Shown piece by piece: positions 23,645-36,200 of a DNA stretch of 64,000 nt. The stretch lies in assembly GCA_048013815.1 (NCBI GenBank), contig CM106586.1:4898001-4962000 (forward strand), in the 5' to 3' direction. Both the position numbers and the translations under genes were made by a program. Every line of letters begins with the position of its first letter. Positions within the stretch are counted from its first letter, which is position 1. A model generated the notes under the pieces. The model saw only the letters and a list, made by a program, of their open reading frames with translations. It ran no database searches and had not been told where the DNA came from. This DNA comes from Setoptus koraiensis (Eukaryota; Arthropoda).

Positions 23645-24781
23645 ATGAACACCTACTTAGACAGAATTTTCTTATGTTACCTATGTTTGATATTACATGT
23701 GATTGTTTGTCTCGCCGAGAGGGACTTTTACAAGATCTTAGGTGTGCCCAAGACAGCCACGGAATATGAAATTAAGCGAAGCTTCAGGAAATTAGCAACA
23801 AAATTACATCCAGACAAAAATCTAGAAGATGCCGAGGCCACAAAAAAATTTCAAGATCTCAGAGAGGCATTCGAGGTGCTGTCCGATGAGAAAAAAAGAA
23901 AATTATATGACGAGGGTGGAGAGGCCAAACTGAAAAAATCTGGAAGCTCACATGGCGGAGTGGATCCCTTCGAGAGTTTCTTTGGCGACTTCTTTGGATT
24001 TGGCACACAAGGTGGACAAGAAAACAAAGAGACACCCCGTGGAGCGGATGTCGTTGTTGACTTATGGGTGAGCTACGAGGAACTGTACGTGGGCCAATTT
24101 GTAGAATTACAACGAATCAAGCCAGTATATCAATTAGCTAAAGGAACCAGAAAATGCAACTGTAGAGCGGAAATGGTTACTAGACAGCTGGGACCGGGAC
24201 GGTATCAAATGATGCAGCAAAACGTTTGCGACGAATGTCCAAACATGGAACTAACTACTCAAGAGCGTCTGCTTGAGGTCGAGGTAGAGCCTGGCATGCG
24301 CGAAGGGGCCGAACAGAGATTTGTTGGCGAAGGAGAGCCTCACATAGACGGGGATCCAGGTGATTTGAGGGTTAGAATTAAAACTCAACCACATCCAGTA
24401 TTTGAGAGGAGAGGCGACGATTTATACACAAACGTCACTGTTAATTTAAGTGACGCTTTGACTGGATTCACAATAAATCTCACCCATTTGGATGGACATT
24501 CCGTAAGGATAACACGTGAGAAGGTTACATGGCCCGGAGCGAGAATTAGGAAGGTGGGCGAAGGAATGCCAAATTATGAAAACAACCACTCTAAAGGTAT
24601 ACTTTATATTACCTTTGACATTGATTTTCCGCGTGACATAAGCCAAGAGGACAGAGAAGCGTTGAAGACAATTTTGGCCAAATATGAGTCTAAAAAGAGC
24701 AACGGTGAGAATGAATTGGACTCGGATAAGATCTCTGATCAGCACTCATTCAAATTTTACAACGGACTTAGGGGGTATTAA
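23645..24781 (+). CDS. DNAJB11: ER co-chaperone DNAJB11/ERdj3 (intronless, 378 aa)
   Basis: Type I-like J-protein of the ER lumen, which delivers unfolded clients to BiP. The first ATG in frame at 23645 gives a signal peptide (cleavage near residue 24), then RDFYKILGV and a J-domain (about 26-90) with HPD at 55-57. A short Gly/Phe segment is followed by the two beta-sandwich client-binding domains. The ERdj3 hallmark cysteines are present in place of a zinc finger: KCNC (171, 173) and CDEC (195, 198). RRGDDLYTNV and the C-terminal ...YNGLRGY match the family end. There is no KDEL signal, as expected. Two AATAAA signals follow at 24781 and 24796, the first overlapping the last base of the stop codon. 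Confidence 0.97.
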   Translation: MNTYLDRIFLCYLCLILHVIVCLAERDFYKILGVPKTATEYEIKRSFRKLATKLHPDKNLEDAEATKKFQDLREAFEVLSDEKKRKLYDEGGEAKLKKSGSSHGGVDPFESFFGDFFGFGTQGGQENKETPRGADVVVDLWVSYEELYVGQFVELQRIKPVYQLAKGTRKCNCRAEMVTRQLGPGRYQMMQQNVCDECPNMELTTQERLLEVEVEPGMREGAEQRFVGEGEPHIDGDPGDLRVRIKTQPHPVFERRGDDLYTNVTVNLSDALTGFTINLTHLDGHSVRITREKVTWPGARIRKVGEGMPNYENNHSKGILYITFDIDFPRDISQEDREALKTILAKYESKKSNGENELDSDKISDQHSFKFYNGLRGY

Positions 24782-24801
24782 ATAAATTAGATATGAATAA
24801 A
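24781..24801 (+). promoter_or_regulatory. Tandem poly(A) signals of DNAJB11
   Basis: AATAAA at 24781-24786, beginning on the last base of the TAA stop, and again at 24796-24801. Confidence 0.65.
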
Positions 24802-27005
24802 TTATTTTATTTATTGATTAGTGAATTATCGATCATTATCATACGTGATGTGTCCATATAATCTTGTATCGTGATGTGTCTTTTAGTGTTAGCATTCTGG
24901 CTGGCATGAAGGTTATCAGAGTGCACACAAAAGATGTCTGGCTGATTACAGAATCGGTGTCAATAACAATAAGAGAGTGTCTGGCAAAAATTTCCTGGCA
25001 GTGCTGCAGCAGCGAGCGTGTTTGGTGCAAGTGGACAACAGGGCGACATGTTGCCAAAAAGTATGTTTGATAGGCCCGGACCGGAGTTGTCTTGACAATT
25101 TTTTTGCTGCTGTCTGGCTGCTGTGTCTGTTACGTTATCGGCGTCTCACGTTCTCTGTCTCTATCGCGTTCTCTGTCCCTGTCGCGTTCTCTGCCTGTCC
25201 GGCCTCGCAGCCGGACAGGACAGAGGCTCCGGCAGGCTCCGCAGTTGCTTTGTGGCGACAAAATGCCCTATAACAAAGATGTGTCGTGTGGCATAGGCTG
25301 GCTGTTTTCTTGTCGCTGGTTCAGAGGTGCACAGATTTGGGAGTACACAGACTTGAACGTGTTACACAGATTGAGCGTGTCGCGTTGGCTCGTCTTGACG
25401 TGTCTACTTACTCTGGCGGTGCGATGAGGCGCTCGAGTTCAAGCCATATTCGAGTTGCAGTGTTCGAGTTACTGCCGGACGACAGGTGAGCACGGAGCGT
25501 GCGGTTGCTGGTCACTGTTGCGTGATGATGATGGAGTAGCCTTCCACTTTGGTAACCTAGCTTTATGATACTCAATTAATCACTCATACAGCTAGATAAC
25601 CAAAGAAAATAACTTACCCTCTCTAGTAGCACTGTTGTGGCACTGCATTGTCGATGGTGATTGGGCCGGCCCGTGGGCCGGCCGCGCACTTTGTCTCACT
25701 GGCACTTGTTGTGGCTGATTGTTTGGCGATTACTTGTGTGTTACTAAACAATTTGTTTTGCTGTTTGCTGTGGCTGGCATCTCGCGTCACTTGTGCATCT
25801 CGCTATTTGTGCGTCTAGCTATTTGTGCAGCTCGTTACTTGTGTAATTAATAAACGTAATTAGCTAATGAGAATCGATTGAATTGCAACAAGTGTGACTG
25901 ATAACTAGCATGCTTGTCGCGGAACGAGCTCAACAGTTGGCCACAAGTGCTGTTGTTGTGTGTGCGATACAGCCACACAGACTGATGATCGAACCACCGA
26001 ATTAACCACCGCCGATTCGGTCAGCGGACGGCCAGTGCGCATGCTCGCCCACTGGCTGGATTCGTTGTTTGTTTGTGCGTGTGTGTGTGTGTGTGTCGCT
26101 GTTGAGCAACACTCCATACTGCATACTCTGTACAGCGGAGTCGATGCTCCGGGGTCCACACTGCGGACTCCGCACCACAGACACCACAGACACTACACAC
26201 TCTACAGACTCCACGGCCAAAGCCACGGAGAGAGTAGATTCAATTAGCTGCTCCAATGCTAAAACATGGCCCCACCGGTCACTGGCTGAGCCGTGCCCTG
26301 GCCAACACCGCGCCGAGCTGGCCGGCACAACTGCCGGCCGCTGGCCAGCGCCAAAGCCAGTTGAATGGGCTGCAGTCGGCCGGTCACACTGGCTGGCTGG
26401 CTGGTCGGCGAGTGTCAACACGCAGTTTGGGCGCGCTCGCTCATTGTTTACAATTGTTGTCTCGATAATAATATCACACGCTGCACCATGGCTGTTCTGT
26501 TGGCATAACTAATCTATCTATAAATGGCACGACTGATTGCTGTTGCTGTTGTTGCTGCTGTTGTTGCTGCTGTTGCTGTTGTTGGCGCCTCGAGAATTTC
26601 GCCATTGGTAAACTACTGGCATACTAAAAATAAATTGATGATGACGGTGAAAATTGCACGCTGCAAGATGCACTCCATTGAGTGGTTGTGTGTGTGTGTG
26701 TGTGCCACCGTGTGTTGCATTGTGTGGCCGCGCGCACACACCACAACTCACCACAACGCCTGGCAAGCCAGCCGCGCAACTGTGCCGCTCGCGTAGCGCA
26801 ACCCATGCGCACCTATGCTCGGCTAGTTGCATTCAGTTGCAGTCAGTGTGTTAGTTGGCGTTGGTTAGACGCGCTTGGCGAGACGCGCGCTGCTGGTTGG
26901 AGCAGTGCTCGTCCGTGCGCACTGCTCACTGAGCACTGCTCACTGAGCACTGCTCCGGCCGGCAGCGCGCAGTGCGCCCACCCGGCCCGGCTCGCAATAT
27001 CGTAT

Positions 27006-27031
27006 ATATACATATAAACGTATATGTATAT
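27006..27031. repeat. AT-rich perfect hairpin, 11-bp arms
   Basis: ATATACATATA and TATATGTATAT are exact reverse complements separated by aacg; an AT island within GC-rich sequence. Confidence 0.8.
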
Positions 27032-28998
27032 GTAATGGCTCACCGCGGCTCAGAGGCGCGCATGTTGTGGCATTTATGCGGTGAGAGGCGGCGTTGGCGC
27101 ACTTGTTGCACTTGCTGCACTTGTGGCATTGCGCACAGATTGTGTGGGCGGCCGGGTGACCAAGTTGAACGAGTGTGGCAACAGCGAGCGCCAGCAACAA
27201 GTCGCCCGGCCGACGACGACGACGAGCAACTGATACACCAGTCGCCAGCTTTATTACGCCATTATCGATGCATATTGTTGCAGCTAGCGAGCGAAGATCT
27301 CGCAGCGAGTGCGCGACTGTTGCTGTTGTTGTTGTTGCTGTCGTTGTTGTTGTTGCTGTTGTTGTTGTGTGCGGTGTTACATGTTTTGTCCATGGAAAGT
27401 TTTCTACTTGCAGGCTCGCTGTTGCTGTTGCTGTTGTTTGTGTTTATATATAAACTTAATTGAAATTGAATAAATTGAATGAGCCCACTGCTACTCATTG
27501 CGCTTCATCAAGATAACACGCTACAGTATGTGTTTATCGTTACTGTTTTAATGCAGCTAGCAACACTCGCTGGTCGCATTTAGCGAGCTAGTTGTACTCT
27601 CTCTCTAGGCAGCGCCAGTGAGCCAGTGAAGTATGAGTTGCCGCGGCTGCGCCTGTCGCTGTTGCTGTTGCTGTAAGCCCATGGCTCATAATGACTGGTA
27701 ATAATAATAGTAATAATGGCGATAATGCTACTATCGGATCTCGTCATCTGGCTCGTCGCTGGCTCGTCGCTGGCGCGGCTCGTCGTTGGCTCGGCTCGTC
27801 GTTTGCGGCGCTGATCAAGCTCATTTCTAGATTGTTTATATCGATTGTGTGAGTGTATGCTCACGTGTGATAAAACAACCACCGATACACTAATGCACCA
27901 CACACAATATGCTGCCGATACAACAGCCACGACCATGATAAATGACTAACTAGCTGGCATCTTCTCGCTCGGGATGGCGCAGGCTGGCTCAGGCTGGCTC
28001 TGCTGGCTCGTCGACGACGACGACGCACACCGACGGCGACGACGACGAAAAGCGAAACGGCACGCTCTCTTAGCAGGCAAATCGTCGGCCGAACCGACTC
28101 ACAATTTTCCACATAAAATTGCGAAAGAGTCTCGACAAGCACATATCAACACTGTTGTGACTGACTCATTCAGGCAGCCGAACGCGGCCGAGCGTGTGCA
28201 TCACCAACGCGTTGCGCAATCATAACAGCGCCTTTGCGTTGGTGCAAGTCGAGCGTCGATTCGGGGGCCAGTTGCACAGGGTTTGCATTACGCCATTTAC
28301 AGTATGCTGCGAGTGCGTACCTGCCGGGCGGGCCGGCAACCATCGGCCAGCAACCATTGGCCGGCAACCGCTGGCTAGAAACCATCGGTGGCCACCTAGT
28401 GGCCATCGTCAGCCGAGCCACTGTCCTCGGTATGCGCTCGGCTGTGCGGTGCACCGTGGTTCGGTATGGTGCAGTCGTATGCAGAGTGGCTCGATAGTGT
28501 GCAGTGTGGTTCGATAGTGTGAAGTGTGGTTAAATATGGTGCAGTGCGGTGCAGGGTGGTGCGATGGGAATTAGGGCATCGCAGCAGTCATGCGCGATCA
28601 CACAAATGAGTGGAAGTCTGCTCGTTTGTGGATAGATCGCCATAGTTCACCAAATGTTGACCCGCTGCTGCCGTTCGCCGACTTTTGGCACAGCATTGGG
28701 CGCCAAACGCGCGCATTGTGCTTCGTCGGCGAGTGGGCACCACAACAGCAACCTGTTCAACAGGTCCTGTTGTGTGCGTCAAGTTGCCGCTGCTGCACCA
28801 AAATAAACAAACAACGCGATGATGCAACAGGCTGCTTATGCATTCAGGCAAACAAATCCGATTCGGCGCAATCGGACGCCCGATGTTTGAATGAACGTCT
28901 GAGAATCGGCTCGGCAGCGCCAGTTCGCCGGGCTCTGTTGTGAACACTTGCGGAGGCAGACGGTGCAGCGGCGGCAACAAGTGCCAAACAAAAATGGT

Positions 28999-29113
28999 GC
29001 CCACTAACAAACAAACAGGCGCACAGACAGGCAGACAAACAAACAGGCGGGCAGACAGACAGACGGACAAACAGACTGTTTGTTACAGACAAACGGACGG
29101 ACGGACAAAGTGA
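28999..29113. repeat. Degenerate CAGACAAA-type tetranucleotide array
   Basis: Alternating caaacaaacagg, cagacaggcagac and ggacggacggac units on the plus strand, with no exact period. Confidence 0.7.
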
Positions 29114-29524
29114 CAGACGGTGCGGGGGGGGGGCGAGAGTGCGCGCGCGAAAAGTAGCTTGCCAGCGGCTTCGATTGGCGCCAGTTGGTGCGCTGGCGAG
29201 CACAAAAGCGCGCCCACCGAAGCACCTGTCGCTGTTGTGTTATTTGGCATTATGTTGCTGTATGTTGCATCATGTTGCGTTGTGTTGCGTTGTATTAACA
29301 AGTTGCATTAACAAGTTGCGTAATGAGTGATTAGCCCGATGAGTTTGGCATGGGATGAGCCAGACAACAGGTTGCTGTTTTAGCAGGCTGTTTCGACACG
29401 ACGACGCGAGCGCCACTCGATTTGATTAGCTGGCTGCCGGCGCGTCGGGCTGGCCAATCGAATTGAATCAGCTGGCCATTGTTTGTTGGCGCGCGTTTGT
29501 TTGCATCGCCTCTCCATTCATGCT

Positions 29525-29722
29525 GATATCGGTGATATCGCTGGTGTCGGTGATGTGTGCGTCGGCAATGTGTGTGTCGGTGATGTGTGCGTCGGCGATG
29601 TGTGTGTCGGTGATGTGTGCGTCGGTAATGTGCGTCTCGGTGATGTGCGTCTCGGTGGTGTGCGTTTCGGTAATGTGTGTGTCGGCAATGTGTGCGTGTC
29701 GGTAATGTGTGTGTGTCGATGT
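29525..29722. repeat. Degenerate minisatellite (gatgtgtgcgtcggt units)
   Basis: About 200 bases of imperfect repeats built from (g/a)atgtg(t/c)g(t/c)(g/c)tcgg(t/c). It is open in several frames on both strands, giving false Val/Cys- and Thr/His-rich proteins. Confidence 0.8.
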
Positions 29723-31150
29723 TGTGAGCTATCTCTGTCAAGCCGCCGGTGAGTGGGCCAGCGTAATCGCAATTGAATCATCGATCGATGTTGCCACTTG
29801 GCTGTCGCCATGAGTTTGTCGGATAAGAACTCAATTTTGTTGGTGAGATTTGCGCGTCCGATAGACGCATATTTTCTATGTCTTTGGGCGTATATGTCGT
29901 AGCGGAAACTCGCGGCGAGCGGACAGTTTGCGGGTGTCCGCGCCGACGATGGCGACAAGCGGCGCGCCGGAGCCACTAGGAAGCCAGCCGCATGTTACAT
30001 CGTATAACGTGGCGAGACTGGTCGTTAGATGGGACGGCGAGATTGCGCTGCTGACCGCTGTCACCGTCGCACTATCACCGTTGATATCACCATTACGAGA
30101 CCGGCCACTAGCCTCTGGCCACTGCTAGCCGGACTCTGCTCGCGGGACTCTGCTCGCGGGACTCCGTTTGCCGGACTCTAGTTGCGACAGGCCACGGCAT
30201 TCCTGCGCGTCGTTGTGCGCCCTCGTCCCACGCTGCCAGTTGATGGCCTGCCGTTGATAGCGTTGGCGCAATCGGCCCATTGTGGACATTGCGCAATGCC
30301 CGGCCGGAGCCGAGTGGCCGCTAGTGGCAGCGCCAAACTGTCATCCGTTGTCCAGTGCCCGACGGACAGTGCCCTGTGAGTGCCTTGTGAGTGCCAGTGT
30401 GAGCAGTTGGGCCGGCGCTCGTTAGCCTCACGACGTCGCTACATAAATTAGTGTGCTGCAAAGTTAATTGATTAATTCGCTTGCAACTTTTCTTCCTGCT
30501 GCCGCTCGCACGGACGCTGGCCCGACCGGCCGGCCGCTGCCGGTGCTGCCAGCAGCGACAACGAACCCGCTGATGGCCGGCACACAAACTAACGCAAACT
30601 AATGGCCAATTGGCGCATTTGGCCAACTGCATGCCTGCCACTTGTTGCTTGTTTGCTGTTGCTGCCGCCGCTGCTGCTGCACCGACCTGCACCGACCTGC
30701 ACCAACCTGTTAGTTTGGCGACCACAAAGAGAGTTGCCCGTCGCCCGGCGGCCGCGCGGCCGCCGGGCCCTCGTGAATATACGCGGGCCGTTTCACCTTG
30801 AAAGGCGCTCGTGTTGGCCGACGCTCGCAGACGCTCCCCGACAGTGCCGCGGTCCGCAAGCCGCGTCCGGCCGGCGCGCCCCCACCCCGGCCGGCGGCGA
30901 CCGACAGGCAAAATGTGGAGACGCATTTCATGGAGTGTGCACATTTGGCCGCAGCGGGCCGATGCCGCAACCGAGTTTTAGCCAACGTTTGGCGTTTGTG
31001 CACTTGTTGGCACCAGCAACGGCCACGGTGTGCACTTGTCGCTGGCAACAAGTGCTCAGCTAACGACCCGCCGGGCTTATCGGCTCTCTCGATCTGCTGG
31101 CTTGTCTGTAGCCAACGACGGGCGCACTTGCTTCGCAATTAATAAATAAA

Positions 31151-31199
31151 ACTTTGCTAGAATGGCCACGGCCGCGCCGATTGGCCATTCTAGCAAAGT
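31151..31199. repeat. Perfect inverted repeat, 18-bp arms, 13-base loop
   Basis: Arms 31151-31168 and 31182-31199 are exact reverse complements (actttgctagaatggcca / tggccattctagcaaagt) around a GC-rich loop. Confidence 0.92.
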
Positions 31200-31309
31200 G
31201 GCCGCGGCCTGCCAAAACTGCACTTCGGGCAGCTTTATTGAGCATTGGCAGTGTTATATAACCATAATCTCTCCTCTCATAAGTTGTCCGCGTCTGGCTC
31301 GCATTATCT

Positions 31310-31422
31310 GCCAGTGTCCGCCAGTATCTGCCGGTATCTGCGAGTGGCCGCCGATATCTGCCAGCATGAGCGAGTATCAGCCAGCGCCGGCCAGCGTCGG
31401 CCGGCGACGGCCGGTATCTGGC
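31310..31422. repeat. Degenerate (tatctgccag)-type minisatellite
   Basis: Repeated variants of ccagtatctg, ccggtatctg and ccagcgccgg over about 110 bases. Confidence 0.65.
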
Positions 31423-32501
31423 GCTCGTCGCAAGCGCAATAACACATATATATATATTTATTGTGCCTAAGCGCTCGTTACTCGCTGTCGCAAGTTATGC
31501 AATTGGCAGCCATTTTAGCATTTTAGACTGTAAAATTTAGAGGGCATAATTGATGTGTGAGCCAGTCTAAATGGCGGCGCAAAGCCGGCGCAAAGTTGTC
31601 GTCTTGTCGACATGGGCATTATACAAACATGACAGAGCAAACAGTTGATTTGTCGGGCGCGCACACTCGCATGGGCACAAAATCTCAATCTTATACCAAT
31701 CTTGTCTCTTATTAATTTAGCGATACTTTCTTCGTTTGCCAGCACAAGCTCACATTAGCACACATAATAAACACATATATCATTCTGCCCGCCTGTTGGC
31801 CCGTCCGTCGCATGCTCACCTGTTGGCTCGCTCACCTGTCGTCTGTGTGACTGTGGAGCCATCACTGGAGCGCCAACACCGCGCAGCCAACACTGCAGGG
31901 CCGACAGGTGAGCGAGCCGGCCAACAGCCGACGGGTGACACTGACGCGCCAGTCGTTGTGCAAGTGGCTCCATTTATCTGCCTGCCTGTGTGTCTACAAG
32001 ATGCACACCGGCTCGGGCGCGCATGGCCGCTTTGTTCGGCGAAGCTCACCTGAGCACCGTCGGGCCACGGTCGCACTGCCCCTCGCATCGCTAATGATGA
32101 AATTATTTCGCCGCCGGTCGCGGCAAGCCGACCCGCACCGCGCCCCCTGTCCGCTGCCCGGTGCGGGCGGCTTTGGGCCATCGGGCGGACACTGAGCGGC
32201 GCTCTCTGGCCACTCCAGTGTGGTAGTGCCGCACCGGTAAAGTAGGTCCGGTAGAGTGTGTGCTGGACGCCGGCACACACCCGAACGGTGCCCCGCTCGG
32301 GCACTCGCCGGTGCAAAGGTCATTGGTGGGAGGGGCCGCACAGTAGTGGCCGTTATGGCAGTGAATATATTGTATCGATATATTGTATGTGAGCGCGCTC
32401 ACTTATCATTGATAACTTATCATCGGCATCATTAGTGCGGCGCTGCTGCCTGCATCATGCGCGCCGCCGCTGCACCGCGATGCGCAATAGAGCAGCCATA
32501 C

Positions 32502-32559
32502 ACTCTATGCCTTAGAGTCTAAGGCATAGAGTTGCACCATTAGAGATGATGCAACTCTA
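32502..32559. repeat. Two overlapping perfect hairpins
   Basis: Hairpin 1 has arms 32502-32516 and 32518-32532 (15 bp, one-base centre). Hairpin 2 has arms 32527-32536 and 32550-32559 (10 bp, 13-base loop). They share 32527-32532, so as RNA they would be mutually exclusive. Confidence 0.92.
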
Positions 32560-34130
32560 TTGATGCTGCTCACCGGCGGCTCGGTGCAGCATAAATGGCT
32601 GCAACTTGCAGCCTGCAAGCCCGGCCGCGGTGCCAAGTCCAATAAAAGCTCGACGGCGAGCGAGAGATGCACATATAGCAAGAGATATATATGTAGAGAG
32701 AGATATGAGAGATAATGAGCGAGTGGAATTCATTTGGCGATTTGCAGCGATCGTTTTGGCATGAGCGCCGTTTTGGCATCAGCGCCGCGTTGCCATCAGC
32801 GCCGTTTTGCCATCAGGCAGCCTGAATTGAATTTGAAAAGTCGGTCCGGTGGCCGCTGGTCAGTCGGGCCACTTCGGCCAGCAGTCGGCCGTCGACGCCG
32901 GCAGAGCTCGTGAATATTAAGTGAGATATTTATAGACGCAAACATGTAACCGTACAAACAGTGTTTCAAGCAGCGCTTGTGTGTGGCGCTGCTGCTGCTG
33001 CCGCTGCCAGGGGATAATAGCTGGATATAACAGACATAAATAACAGACAAGTGACCAGTTGAGAGCTCAGCTCTCACAGGTAACAGCGCCAGTCGTGACG
33101 CCACGAAGGCCGCCATTTCAATTAGCTGCATGTGGCTGCTCACCTGTCCGTTTGTGTCCGTTTGTCTGTGCTCGGCCAGGGCAACCTGTTGCTCGTTTAG
33201 CTCGTTGTTAAGCTGCTGTCGGCTGTTGGCTGTCGGTTGTCGATTGCGAGCGGCCGACACACACAAGCTCGGGCCAGTGCAAACAACATAGTTGCTTGCG
33301 TAATGATACACACAGTGCCACAAACAAACAAATGCCAACAGCTTGCTCCAAATCATTGCTTTTGGCGGTCGCAAGCGCCATTAGCGAGTAGCAGCATGCG
33401 AGGCGCCACCAGCAAATATCCGCAAATCGCTCTCGCCCGTTCGGTGGCCGCTCGTCTAGCCGGCCCGATCGAGCGCCACTGGACGCCGCTTGATACCGCC
33501 GGCCACATTGGCTATTCCCGCCGATCACCTGATCGCTCGCACTGCCGCGGACCGTTCCAAACCATGGCTACCACGGCGAGCCACGGCGACTATCGCGAAC
33601 CATGGCGAACCATTTGGAAGCGGCTCGAGCGAGCGTCGCACCGACAAACGCACGCCGGCCAGAGCAAGTGGCCGGCCGGCCGGCCGGCCGCATCATTGAT
33701 CATCTGCTGGACGGCCATTCATTAGGCCGATAATGAAATTATGAGCGCACATTAATAACTGGCCATTATTGCATAAAGTTCTCTCATTATGCACAAAATG
33801 GCAATTTACACAATTGAGCTGTTGGTGCGCTCGGCGAGTTCTCGCCGAGAGTTCGCCGACGACAGCGACAACAGCAACAACGACGACAGCGACAGCGACA
33901 GCAGCAACAACGACAACAGCGGCAGCGACAACAACCGACTCGGTGGGCATGCCCGCCAGGCTCACGAGCCGTCGCAGGCGCGCCTCGAATCAATCTCTGA
34001 CAATCGGACTGCCGGATCGGTCTCGACGCGTCACTGTTTTATTTATCTGTTGGGTCACGGCGACATCGGCCGGTGTCACCGACAAGACGGGTTATCTCGC
34101 CAGTATCTCCCGCATGCTGCACACTGGACG

Positions 34131-34220
34131 CTGTGTGGTGCTGGACTGTGTGGTGCTGGACTGTGTGGTGCTGAACTGTGTGGTGCAGAGCGGGCGGTGC
34201 AGAGCGGGTGGTGCAGAGCG
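34131..34220. repeat. Degenerate tandem repeat (ctgtgtggtgctgga / gagcgggtggtgca)
   Basis: Three copies of a 15-base unit grade into about three copies of a 14-15-base relative. Confidence 0.75.
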
Positions 34221-35799
34221 AGCAGATGCATCGGCGGATCGTTATGGCCGGTTTCGGCTAGTCAGTCGGCTGTCGGCCGGCCTGCACCGGGTTGTGGCGG
34301 CCAGAGGCAAGCTGCTGCTGGCGGGCAACGTGCGCTCGAGCACGGCCGAGAATTGTGAGATTGAATTGAATTAAATTAGCACAAATCAACACAAGCTAGC
34401 CACACACCATGCCGTCGCGAATCATCTATCACTGGCGCTTGCATCAATTCACCTGTCGGCTGCAGCGCGGCCAAACGTCGGCCGGGACATCGAGGCGAAG
34501 GTGCACTTGCATCCAACAAATTGCCGATGGTGCAATGGCGAACGAGACGGAGGCGAGCCGGAGTGGCGATATTAGATTAGCCGCGAGAGAGCCGAAATAA
34601 GATCATTGGCACCGGCCATATCTGATCGACGGCGAGCATCAACAAGTGTCTCCATGGCAACAGACGGCATGCTGCTGCTGCTGCAAATAGACATGGCCGG
34701 TAATAGATCATGACAATTCTTATCATATGCTGGCCGCATGATGATGATAAAGTAGTAAAAATAAAAATTTGTTCGAACTTAATTAACGACGAGCCTAGTC
34801 GAGCCGGAGTTGATTATGTTGCTGCTTGCGTTATAATCGCCGCCATTGATTATGGCGCAGGCAGCCCGAGAGCGATTCGCCAGTGCGATTCGCCATTTCG
34901 ATCAGCCAGCCAGCCAGCCAGCAAATCTCTGCCAAATCAAATGGCACTTGCCAGCGCCCGATACCGGCGCAGATTATGTTCGCCGTGGCTGGCGGAGCGT
35001 TTGCATGGCATATGTGCGAATCGGATCGCAGCGGATCGGGTCAAGTCGGTCCGGATCGGATATGCGGCGCGCATGTGGCTGACACGGCGGATCGGCTGTA
35101 ATCAATACCCCGGACCCGAGCCAACCGAGCCAACTGAGCCAACCGCGCCAACTCGACCGACGGCCGGCCGCGGCACGAGCGCCGGCCCAGAGGAAATGGC
35201 CGGTGGCGCGGCCAGCGCCGGCCGGACAGAGTCGCCGAGAGGAATGACGCTCAATTAATCAGGCGCGCTCACTCGCCCATGGACACGTCTCGGGCCGCAT
35301 GTTCGGCCGGTCGTTGGGCCGATTCGCGGCGCTTCGCACGCCGCTCCGAACGGCTCCAAATCATTTGGACCAAGCGGCTCCGAATGGCTCCGAAATTTGC
35401 AGTCCAAGCGGCTCTGAGCGGTGCGCATGGTCGCCGGCAAGGCGAGTCTCTCATGTGAGTCAATCTGGCCGCTTGGCCGATTGAATCACATTTTCCAGCC
35501 GACGGCCGATGCAACACAGATCTGGCCAATAATTGCGATAACAGTCGCGCCGGGCGAAGCTCGTCGGCTGCCACCAGTTGATTGTGCCACTATGTTGTAT
35601 TATGTTGTGTAATGTTGTGTTTTGTTGCGTTGTGTTGCGCTGTGTTGTGTCAGCCACGCCGGCGCGATGCTCTTGTCCTTACGTAATGCACACACAAACG
35701 TATCGGGGTCATTGCCAGCGGCCAAATTGAGTGGTCACACTGTGGCCGCGCGCAACTGCCCTCGAGACACATCTGGTGGCGGCCCCCGAAACTACATTT

Positions 35800-35945
35800 T
35801 TCGCATTTTTTCAGATCTTTTCACTTTTTCAGACTATTTCAGATTTTTCAGACTTTTCGGACTTTTTCGGACTTTTTCGAACTTTTTTCAGACTCTTCAG
35901 ACTTTTTCGGATCTTTTCAGACCTTTTCAGATTCTTTTCCGATCT
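35800..35945. repeat. Degenerate T-rich tandem repeat (cagactttttcgg)
   Basis: About a dozen imperfect 10-13-base units of (c/t)agac(t)nncag/cgg form a pyrimidine-rich tract on the plus strand. Confidence 0.75.
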
Positions 35946-36200
35946 TGCCCCGAAAAACAGTCCTCCCTCGAAATCGTCCGCTAGCTCGGTTGCCGGCTCA
36001 CAGGCCGCTGTACACAATGTACAATTGCATAATTGTTACAACTGGCTGCCGCTTAATCGGCCGTCGACGTCCATTTGACCCGATGAGACAATGCAGTTGT
36101 TGCTGAAATGCTGCTGACTGCCCGTTTAATGAACCTTGAAAATTAGCCAGTTGTCCGCTGCTTATTGTTACGTAAACTTGTTGTTTATACGCTCACACAC

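Larger units (their letters stand above)
24802..36200. other. GC-rich gene-free block
   Basis: About 11 kb, visibly richer in G+C and CpG than the flanking genes and dominated by words such as ctggc, ggccg and gccag. It has many overlapping open frames on both strands. These are Arg/Ala/Cys-rich, overlap one another freely and show no family motif, so I read them as a by-product of composition. It carries triplet runs (26530-26583, 27318-27370, 33855-33935), several degenerate minisatellites and two perfect hairpins. No rRNA, tRNA or transposon ends were recognised. It may be regulatory or an unseen noncoding gene. Confidence 0.5.

Noticed and set aside
29525-29722. CRISPR-like regular repeat
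   Set aside because: No constant repeat with unique spacers; it is a drifting tandem array in a nuclear animal genome.
29331-29976. Thr/His- and Val/Cys-rich repeat proteins on both strands
   Set aside because: Frames through a degenerate minisatellite; every frame stays open because the unit lacks stops.
25092-35258. Many long open frames on both strands of the GC-rich block (for example 26002-26421, 30321-30944, 33769-34374)
   Set aside because: They overlap each other in several frames, are Arg/Ala/Cys-rich, lack splice partners and family motifs, and follow from few stop codons in GC-rich and repetitive DNA.
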